From Distichodus sexfasciatus (Eukaryota; Chordata; Actinopteri; Characiformes; Distichodontidae): a stretch of DNA of 64,000 nt. The notes beneath the pieces are model-generated. The model saw only the letters and a list, made by a program, of their open reading frames with translations. It was not told where the DNA came from and made no database searches. This document shows positions 59,462 through 64,000 of the stretch, in pieces. Made by a program: the position numbers and the translations under genes. Position 1 is the stretch's first letter, and each line of letters begins with the position of its first letter. Where the stretch lies: NCBI GenBank assembly GCA_032718565.1, contig JAVGVS010000094.1:995187-1059186 (forward strand), in the 5' to 3' direction.

Positions 59462-61865
59462 CATATATATATATATATATACACATACATACATCATATA
59501 TATACACATACATACATACATACACACACAGTTTTTCTACATACTTTTTAAAAGATAAATGAGTCAAATAACAAATCTTAAATCTTTGGTTTCTGGGCAG
59601 TATGACTTGAAATCTATATGGGTGCTTAGTTATATGCATTATATATTAACAAATTGTTTTGAAATGTGGGATTTAAAAATGGAAGAGGCACAAGCCTAAA
59701 TAATATTTGTGTAAAATACAACACTATATATAAAATAAATTACCAACCAGTTATTATTATGAACAACAGCTGAGGTTTAAATCAAGTCAATCTGCAAGAA
59801 AATTTACCATTTGGGGTTGAGGTGCTTTCTAAAACCTTTGTTTTCTTAAGCTTGAAATGTATTTGTCTATTTTTTAAGTCATTAATTTGAAAATTATCAG
59901 GTAGAACATTTCAAAATGCCTCAGGATATGGAAACTACTGAATCATAGCCCGTGAGGTGTCCACTCATATTCCTTTTCATCTCCTCCGTTTTACTCGTCT
60001 TTTACCATGGATATACACAGGATCTTGTAAACTTACTGTGAGCCTTTCACTGTTTTAGCTGTCAGCTAGAAATGATCCAGAAGCTGTGGTCCAGAAGTGA
60101 GTAATGTCTGATTATGAGGTGACTAATTCAATTGCTTATTTTGCTCGTACGTGTCAGACATCGATGGAAAATACTTATGCGTATTAAAGCTGCAGACTGA
60201 TTTGGTCCAATTAAAAATCTTAACTTCCACTGGCCATTTCCATCAGGGGTTGACAGTCTCCCCTTGAGATTAAATTATGTTAAATATCAGGTTTGCTTAT
60301 TCATAGTATATTTTTATTGGTTTGCCATTTTGACATTTCACAACCATTTAAAAATATAGCTTTTTTTAATTTAATATCTTGCTTTGGTTACAACTAATCT
60401 GCAGTAGGTTATTTACTCTTAATACATAACTGTATTTCTTTTCTTTTACTTTATTTTATGTTTTAAGTGAGTTCACAGTGAGTAGAACTGCATAGTAGTG
60501 TGAAAATACATTATAATGGCTCTATATGGATGTAAATCAATCATTTTCAGAGAAGAAATTAAGAATTTTAAAAATTAAAGATGACTGAAAGAATTTTTTC
60601 TCTAGTAAGTTAGTCAAGGAACATAAAAACTAGAGGTACAACGACACATCAACGTGCATTCGTATATCGATTCAATGATTAATAAGCTCGCGATTACAGC
60701 ATTATACACAGATTCTATGATACTATGGTACGATTGTGATTCGATTCAGTTCTTGATCCAGAGATCAATATGAAGGACATTACAATACATAAAATATCCA
60801 ATCAATGTTTTCACTGTGGATCAATGATACATAATTATTCCATATTTGATGTGTAGCTCAACATACCGTTATACCCTGTAAATTAGTGATGAAAAATCTC
60901 CTTTTATATCAAGCAGCAAAAAAGCTGCAGAACTGACATTACACCTCCTATGACGATGATGTAGAACGTGTCAATATATTATGCAGACCTTCACCAACAT
61001 GAATGCCACTGCACAAATCGGTAGACAAATCCTCAAAAGCGGCATGTCCGGTCCCGATCTGGTCAGATTTGCCGTGCAATATTTAACTGCCCACTAGTGA
61101 TGTAACGAAAACGTAACTACCCATCAGATTGATTAAGAAAGCGTTCCATAAAGTATCAATGCACTTCTACATATATTAAATTTGCTACATGGAGATTACT
61201 TTTATTTTGAAGGATTGTCTAGTTGAGCTCAAGAAACAAGAGCCATGAAGCAAATGATGCTTTAGTAATTTGATATCAATGAAAGTGATTGTGTAAAAAT
61301 GGTTTATCGTCAAGTTCAATACTTGCTGCCAGCTTCGTTTAATTGAAACGACTGCAGACTTTGATTTATTGGCAAATGTCGAATCGTGCATTGAATGAAT
61401 ATTGTATTGTGATTAAACAATGTGATTTTTCTGGCCTAATAAGAATTGAGTAGAGATTTCTTTTTATACAGTAGCAACCAAAAAGTTGCAGAATACGCGT
61501 TTGATTTAAGTTTGCGGGTTTCAATCAACTGTGCGCACGCCAAACACAATGACGATGCAAGAACGCACCGATATATCGCGCAACACCGATACCGACGCGC
61601 CAAATCGGAACTGGACCAAGACAGCTCCGGTTCGGATGCGTTGAACCGGCTGAATGCGGTCAGTTTGGATCGGTTCTGCTTCGCTACAGTTCTGGACAAA
61701 CGGAGAGGGTTTTAACTTTTCGCACTGGTTCTGGGGAAGCCACCGCCAGAGGAACGTCAGGCTGGACCCGTGCTTCACCGTTCCCGGTCGGGTCTGGCGC
61801 GGCCTCCGTGGCGTAACTTTGGCGTAAAGATCCTCTTTGGCTGCCGCTGGCACCGCGTATGGCAT
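37081..61865 (-). CDS. ubash3b: ubash3b (TULA-2/STS-1), ubiquitin-associated and SH3 domain-containing protein B; spliced gene, 14 coding exons located
   Basis: In vertebrates this protein is a cytosolic phosphatase that dephosphorylates Syk/ZAP-70-type tyrosine kinases and binds Cbl and ubiquitin, damping receptor signalling. Coding exons, in transcript order: 61865-61756, 45897-45844, 44942-44756, 44203-44005, 43924-43755, 43492-43284, 43050-42900, 40813-40693, 40074-39952, 39829-39737, 39328-39184, 38567-38461, 37640-37531, 37218-37081. Every junction from 45,897 onward has GT/AG sites and compatible phase. Domains in order: partial UBA, 2H-phosphoesterase-like (PHITL and HVTL motifs), SH3 (ELELVPGDFIF), variable linker, histidine phosphatase (RHGER, SLRCVQT, VEPGLFEW, VAHASSLE). 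The start is the first in-frame ATG after an upstream TAA. The located exons give about 638 residues against about 649 in the human protein, and the first half of the UBA domain was not found. The B paralogue is chosen over UBASH3A from the SH3 and phosphatase sequence. Teleosts may carry two ubash3b copies; which one this is cannot be told. Confidence 0.95.
37314..37372. repeat. GTTACAA minisatellite units in the last ubash3b intron
   Basis: GGTGTTACAACTCAAAAACG and TATGGCGTTACAAGTTGAAA, two units of the same repeat as 35,640-35,960, on the other side of exon E14. Confidence 0.8.
37531..37640 (-). CDS. ubash3b: ubash3b exon E13 (second catalytic His)
   Basis: 110 bases, acceptor GTACAG, donor AAAG|GTCTGT. 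It encodes NKVLIVAHASSLEACTRQMQ, then GLSPQTSKDFVQVVRK. The His of VAHASS is the second active-site histidine of the phosphatase fold. Confidence 0.97.
37990..38148 (+). mobile_element. SINE 3' body in ubash3b intron
   Basis: AAGCACTGCTCCCCGGGAGC, TCCTTCACGGACGGGTCAAA, GTGCACCGTGTGCTGTGCTG and a TCACTTTCAC tail. Headless; the head of a different copy follows at 38,270 in the same direction. Confidence 0.65.
38270..38395 (+). mobile_element. SINE 5' half in ubash3b intron
   Basis: Head GTAGCGTAACGGTTAG, B box CCGGTTCAAGTCCCGGACCG, then AAAGGTACCACCGAGATAGT and AAGGTACCGTCTCCAAGCAC. It ends at a (TG)n tract about 65 bases from the donor of exon E12. Confidence 0.75.
38461..38567 (-). CDS. ubash3b: ubash3b exon E12 (phosphatase domain)
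   Basis: 107 bases, acceptor CTCTAG behind a (TC)n tract, donor CTGG|GTAGGT. It encodes PHIPNSKLTVSESYDTYISR, then SFQVTREILAECKPL. A tRNA-derived SINE (38,270-38,395) sits in the following intron, about 65 bases past the donor. Confidence 0.97.
38572..38755. repeat. (GA)n and (CA)n microsatellites in ubash3b intron
   Basis: GA tract at 38,572-38,591 lies within the polypyrimidine tract (minus strand) of the exon E12 acceptor. CA tract at 38,669-38,751. Confidence 0.9.
39184..39328 (-). CDS. ubash3b: ubash3b exon E11 (phosphatase domain)
   Basis: 145 bases, acceptor TGCAG, donor ACAG|GTCAGA. It encodes LQQDGKTKIRVEPGLFEWTK, then WVSGTSLPAWIPPSDLAAAN, then FSVDTTY. The Glu of VEPGLFEW is a conserved active-site neighbour. 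Confidence 0.97.
39737..39829 (-). CDS. ubash3b: ubash3b exon E10 (phosphatase domain)
   Basis: 93 bases, acceptor TTGTAG, donor CGAG|GTACTG. It encodes EALLDSHTVIDFVYCSPSL, then RCVQTAHNILR. The Arg of SLRC corresponds to a phosphate-binding Arg in the family. Confidence 0.96.
39952..40074 (-). CDS. ubash3b: ubash3b exon E9 (phosphatase domain)
   Basis: 123 bases, acceptor TTGCAG, donor GTGG|GTCAGT. It encodes RYVRSNLNMPCSLPVRGGG, then HRDYDKDCPITVFGATQARLV. Confidence 0.96.
40693..40813 (-). CDS. ubash3b: ubash3b exon E8 (RHGER catalytic motif)
   Basis: 121 bases, acceptor TTGCAG, donor AAAG|GTCAGA. It encodes VLRTNSQPMLPKRTLFVCRH, then GERMDVVFGKHWITQCFDAK. RHGER contains the histidine that is phosphorylated in the histidine phosphatase superfamily. 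Confidence 0.96.
40942..41540 (-). mobile_element. TGTGACCC-family element, copy 4, in ubash3b intron
   Basis: Both ends present: TGTGACTCTGCACGGCAAAA on the left, and GCCATGGAGGGTCACA on the right, giving inverted repeats of about 35 bases. It lies just upstream of exon E8 in transcript order. Flanks ATTAAA and ATTAAG hint at a TTAA-like or short duplication, not proven. Confidence 0.8.
41818..42178. mobile_element. L2/Maui-like LINE 3' end fragment
   Basis: Contains ACTGTGGGAGGAAACCGGAG, CATGCAAACTCCACACAGAA, TTCAAACCCAGGACCTTCTC and ACCACTGCGCCACCG, blocks that recur as the non-coding 3' end of fish L2-type LINEs. Lies in the ubash3b intron between exons E7 and E8. Clade assigned from memory. 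Confidence 0.6.
42755..42860. mobile_element. second L2/Maui-like fragment
   Basis: CATTCATTCCTCATCCAAAG, GCGCTTAATCC, GGGGACCGGAGCCTATCCCG and CAACCCTGGGCAGACGCC match the start of the fragment at 41,818. It stops about 40 bases from exon E7. Confidence 0.6.
42900..43050 (-). CDS. ubash3b: ubash3b exon E7 (linker between SH3 and phosphatase)
   Basis: 151 bases, acceptor TTCCAG, donor CAG|GTGAGA. It encodes SHSFLNCTSPTNSGG... PLSLGLICHQMQ. This linker is poorly conserved in the family; length and phase fit. It is Ser/Gly/Leu-rich. Confidence 0.9.
43284..43492 (-). CDS. ubash3b: ubash3b exon E6 (SH3 domain)
   Basis: 209 bases, acceptor TTCCAG, donor GG|GTGAGG. One exon holds the whole SH3 domain: YPYLPQNEDELELVPGDF, a GW pair in SEGWVYG, and GLLPENYV. 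SH3 domains of this family bind proline-rich partners such as Cbl. Confidence 0.97.
43755..43924 (-). CDS. ubash3b: ubash3b exon E5 (second H-x-T motif)
   Basis: 170 bases, acceptor CTCCAG, donor GAG|GTACAC. It encodes VHVEPHKKQLHVTLAYHF... LGCDWLAVLFSRDIRFANHE. HVTL is the second H-x-T motif of the 2H domain. Confidence 0.97.
44005..44203 (-). CDS. ubash3b: ubash3b exon E4 (2H-phosphoesterase-like domain)
   Basis: 199 bases, acceptor GCGCAG, donor GCAG|GTGTGT. It encodes CADAKVEALCEAL... through LPLELYTSSNFIGLFV to FAADFATEAAAKA. The donor merges into a (GT)n/(CA)n microsatellite in the intron. Confidence 0.96.
44210..44650. repeat. (CA)n-rich intron between exons E3 and E4
   Basis: CA tracts at 44,210-44,237, 44,281-44,297, 44,360-44,381, 44,506-44,534 and 44,593-44,620 alternate with short unique sequence. 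Confidence 0.9.
44756..44942 (-). CDS. ubash3b: ubash3b exon E3 (end of UBA, first H-x-T motif)
   Basis: 187 bases, acceptor CTCAG, donor ATG|GTCAGA. The first base completes the Trp of CDW. The product runs LFSHVDDPFLDDPLPREF... to HNIFPHITLCQFFM. PHIT is the first H-x-T motif of the 2H-phosphoesterase-like fold. Confidence 0.96.
45775..46060. repeat. (GA)n, (GAAA)n microsatellites around exon E2
   Basis: GA at 45,781-45,835, GAAA at 45,931-45,967 and GA at 46,027-46,057. The small exon E2 is squeezed between them. Confidence 0.9.
45844..45897 (-). CDS. ubash3b: ubash3b exon E2 (second half of UBA domain)
   Basis: A 54-base exon with a pyrimidine-rich acceptor ending CAG and donor TG|GTGAGT. 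It encodes LKALVSTGGRNVQAACD and two bases of a Trp codon, the C-terminal part of the UBA domain. It enters in phase 2 and leaves in phase 2. The E1 donor is also phase 2, so E1 could splice straight to it in frame (AC|G), but the product would lack the family's VLLSMGFPRARA-type helix. Confidence 0.88.
46435..46725. repeat. dispersed repeat with CTAACCTTAACC and AGGTCCCCACA blocks, copy in intron 1
   Basis: Shares TTACTATCTTTATGAGGTCC, CCCATAATGACTAGATGTAT and CCTCAGTAACCAAAAGCA with 47,985-48,140, and more weakly 12,080-12,240 and 63,480-63,660. A 43-base segment (TCCCCACAAAGATAAGTGAT...) is tandemly duplicated at about 46,620-46,705. Confidence 0.65.
47985..48140. repeat. second copy of the CTAACCTTAACC dispersed repeat
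   Basis: TTACTATCTTTGTTAGGTCC, CACAATGACTAGATGTATAT and CTCAGTAACCAAACACA match the copy at 46,435. Confidence 0.6.
52335..52525 (+). mobile_element. tRNA-derived SINE in ubash3b intron 1
   Basis: Head GATGGTAGCGCAACAGTTAG, a shortened centre, then AAGGTACCGTCCCCAAGCAC, GAGCTGCCCACTGCTCCTTC, GTTGTGTTGTGCTGTG and GACAAATAAGCACTCACT. Confidence 0.75.
54030..54735. repeat. possible hAT-like remnant in intron 1
   Basis: Left CTAGGGCTGCAACTAATCGA and a distantly mirrored right ATTTAATCGAATAGTTATTG. Typical ends of a common vertebrate hAT-type repeat, but the interior shows no coding match. Boundaries are approximate. Confidence 0.4.
57905..58028. repeat. short palindromic dispersed repeat (CTGAACATGGATTA type), copy 2
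   Basis: CCTGAACATGGATTAAGCCT, AGTCTTGGACTAAGCTG, then CCTAGGCTTAGGTTAATTGT; the ends are partly inverted copies. Confidence 0.55.
59118..59366 (+). mobile_element. full-length tRNA-derived SINE in ubash3b intron 1
   Basis: The best-preserved copy. Head GGGGCAGTTGGTGGCATAAC with an A-box-like GTGGCATAACGG, a near-perfect B box GGTTCGAATCC, the complete body and the tail GACAAATAATCACTCACTTT. Useful as the reference copy for the family in this window. Confidence 0.85.
59399..59530. repeat. (TA)n/(CA)n microsatellite in ubash3b intron 1
   Basis: Three TA tracts separated by TCATATAT, ending in ACATACATACA. Confidence 0.95.
60630..61440. repeat. AT-rich dispersed repeat near the 3' side of exon E1
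   Basis: GAGGTACAACGACACATCAA, ATCGATTCAATGATTAATAA and GATTGTGATTCGATTCAGTT resemble other fish repeats with ATCGAT-rich ends. No protein match. Called with low confidence. Confidence 0.35.
61756..61865 (-). CDS. ubash3b: ubash3b exon E1 (start codon, N-terminus)
   Basis: Reads MPYAVPAAAKEDLYAKVTP and on through RPGTVKHGSSL, matching the conserved N-terminus just before the UBA domain. An in-frame TAA lies about 30 bases upstream of the ATG, which supports this start. The 3' boundary is uncertain. After KHGSSL the best match to the family stops, and AC|GTTCCT is the only GT at that point, a weak donor. It would leave phase 2. Confidence 0.85.
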
Positions 61866-62350
61866 CGGTACCGTACCTTCACCACACTGCCCGCTGCCCG
61901 TTTACTTAGACGCTACAGCACGGCGGGCATGAAACGAGAATTAAGCACGAGCACAACCGGAGCCTTGCGCTCTGACGGAGAGAGAGAGAGAGAAGCGTGT
62001 GGTTAGTTGTAATAACGTTTCCTCAGTGCGTCGCTTTTTCCCCCATTACGAAAACACTCAAGTCATCCTCGCCACCGCCCAGAGGAAGGTCTCGAACCGG
62101 GTTTAGAAGTTGGAAGTCGGTGTGCGGTGGAAAACGGCGCTTGTTTTTACGTGAGGGAGCGTGTGGAAACGACGACTCATGTCATCTCTGGAGATGTGGG
62201 CTGAGCCTCGCGTCGCTTCCTCCTCGCTATGACTTATTATGAATGGAGTGTGAGTGACAGCGGCCTGGACCAATCACAGGGCAGACGATTAGAATTAGGA
62301 CCACCCTCTTCCATTTAAAGAGACCGTGACACACCCCGAAACGCTACTGT
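61866..62350 (-). promoter_or_regulatory. ubash3b: probable ubash3b 5'UTR/promoter region, CpG-rich
   Basis: The sequence upstream of the start codon is markedly richer in G, C and CpG than its surroundings up to about 62,300, where it reverts to AT-rich sequence. A CCAAT motif (plus strand, about 62,269) and a TTTAAA near 62,315 are present, but no start site can be fixed. Called from position and composition only. Confidence 0.4.
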
Positions 62351-64000
62351 GTGACTGACGTTGAAGGTTTCTATTCAGGTAAAGCGCTTTACGATAAAAA
62401 ACTGATTTTTTAGTAAACTAATTAAAAAAGAAACGAGAGATTGTACTAATGGGTTATTCTAGGTGGTAATAGTGGGGTAAAGTTGCGTAAATTTAACAAT
62501 ACAATAACAGGCTTTAGTAAAAGTATAATATACGATAAAAACAGGTTTTGAAAAAAAGTGTGCTTTTATAATGTAATAACACATTTTTTAATTATATGTA
62601 TATAATTTAAATACTTATAAATAAATATATACATAATATACACATAAGTATAAGAGAAGATGTTTACTGTAAAAATGCACAAATGCCATCCATCATAAAA
62701 TGTTATAAAAATTGTATTCTGCATTTGTTGTTCACTAAGATTTTTTAGTAAAAGTATGCTACTAAATAACATACGTTTTAAGCACAGGTAGATTTTTGCA
62801 ATCCAAAACCACGACTTTTTTAAAGCAATGGTAAGACAAAGATTTAACGATTTTTGGTAACATTCACTTGTACTATTCGCAGTTTACTAATATGATTTTT
62901 TGTTAACGAATAACAAATGACATTTTTTAATAGCAGTGGACTTTTATAACCAACAACTCAATTTCTGGGAAAATTATATGTTACAATAAGCATGCTTAAG
63001 TAATAGTATACATTTGGTATTCAAGAACATTAAATATGAAAAAAAGTATATGACCCAACAGCAGGGGCACCCCAGCAAAACTGAGAATAACGTCAAGCAA
63101 GAAGACACTGCAAAAAATATTTTTCCGTTTTAATCCGCAGTCAGTCTAAAATTGTATAACTTTAGAAATTAGTCATTCAGTCGCTTGAAAGGAAAGTAAA
63201 TAATTCATACAATTGTAATTGACTATTTCAGCATTATAATATCTTTTCATATTTCTTTCTTTACATGATTGTACTATTTAGAATTAGGTATTGCTTGTAA
63301 TTGCATTACTTAGATAAAGAATAATATGCATTATACATTACTATAATTTTGTGCATTATCATATACTGGTGGAAATGCGAGTTTATATCAAATACAGTAA
63401 TAAAGAAAATTAATTTACTCTACACATTAGAGATGATGCACTGGACTAGTGAGTCAGAAGTGGGATTACTCGTATTACTCGTATTACTACCTTCCATTTA
63501 CTCCTATAGTGATTAGATGTAAATCCTAGTCCTAAACTTAATCTTAAAGCCAACTCCAGTAACCAAATGCAAATCTTTTACCTTCATTAGTTTCACCAAT
63601 TAAACATGGACATTTTCTATAAAATCATTTTTCCATATGGAGGCAGTCCACAGTCCTCAGAAAGGCATAGAAATGAATAAAAGTGTTTTTGGACTGGCTT
63701 AGATCCTCTAGCCCTAAATACACGAACACACACACAAGTTAAGTGGATGAGATCAGGGATTAAGATTAAGAAATTGGAAGCCGTTCATTCAGAAAGATGT
63801 TAAATTACTGCGCCGCTAAACGTGTTTTTGTCGCCCCCTTTTGACTATGTTTCAAATAAGCAGAACATAATAATAAATCCATTTAATGAAAAAAATTACA
63901 ATTAAGCTTACTTAGTAAAATCAACAAACAAGTTTCCAAGCATTTACTGCAATCATTATTCATGTTTTATATTTAAGGGCTTCATTTACTGTTCCCCATA
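62351..64000. other. upstream intergenic sequence, nothing recognised
   Basis: AT-rich. A CACTGCAAAAAATATTTTT repeat end at about 63,106 and a weak CTAACC-type repeat at 63,480-63,660 are the only features seen. No exon and no microRNA of the miR-100/let-7/miR-125 cluster was noticed. Confidence 0.5.

Larger units (their letters stand above)
45898..61755 (-). other. first intron of ubash3b (about 15.9 kb)
   Basis: Mostly (CA)n, (GA)n and (GAAA)n microsatellites between 45.9 and 51.8 kb, then lower-complexity AT-rich sequence with dispersed repeats: SINEs at 52.34 and 59.12 kb and short MITE-like copies at 54.03, 57.69, 57.91 and 60.63 kb. No other coding exon was recognised, and the expected small exon for the first UBA helix was not found. 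Confidence 0.7.

Noticed and set aside
61446..61715. Plus-strand 89-codon frame overlapping sequence next to exon E1
   Set aside because: No domain; it lies in the intron just past ubash3b exon E1, and mirrored frames on minus are intron read-through.
62351..64000. Possible miR-100/let-7/miR-125 cluster upstream of ubash3b, as near the human gene
   Set aside because: None of the mature seed-containing sequences was found on either strand by reading; the cluster, if linked, lies outside the window.

Overview
This is a vertebrate, almost certainly teleost fish, genomic window. The signs are a spliced vertebrate gene with GT/AG introns, very dense (CA)n/(GA)n microsatellites, many tRNA-derived SINE copies, a Rex3-like LINE with a (GATG)n tail, an L2/Maui-like LINE tail and several families of short terminal-inverted-repeat elements. 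No bacterial or organellar sequence is seen. The species cannot be fixed from the sequence alone.

Right part (37-62 kb, minus strand): one cellular gene, ubash3b (TULA-2 / STS-1), read from 61,865 down to a TGA at 37,081. Fourteen coding exons with matching phases were placed by hand. They encode part of a UBA domain, a 2H-phosphoesterase-like domain with two H-x-T motifs, an SH3 domain, a linker and a complete C-terminal histidine phosphatase domain containing RHGER. They total about 638 residues, so about 10-15 residues of the UBA domain remain unaccounted for; no exon for them was found in the 15.9-kb first intron. The 3'UTR probably runs down to about 33.6 kb.

Middle part (24.66-32.39 kb): a 7.7-kb composite DNA transposon bounded by inverted repeats of about 265-285 bp that are full of TCGTTAT motifs. 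It holds two divergently placed, decayed genes lying tail to tail. A HECT/G2E3-like ubiquitin-ligase-like gene is on the plus strand (26.4-28.1 kb). An integrase-core (DDE) transposase is on the minus strand (30.2-31.3 kb). It was later invaded by a 5'-truncated Rex3-like LINE with a perfect 13-bp target duplication, by a hAT-like MITE with a perfect 8-bp target duplication, and by three SINEs. This is the most interesting object in the window.

Left part (1-24.6 kb): no cellular gene was recognised. It holds dispersed repeats, a palindromic MITE with a TA duplication, copies of a roughly 600-bp TGTGACCC element, a 0.85-kb tandem duplication, a 1.9-kb almost all-purine minisatellite and several other minisatellites. 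The far right (62-64 kb) is upstream sequence of ubash3b with no recognised gene.
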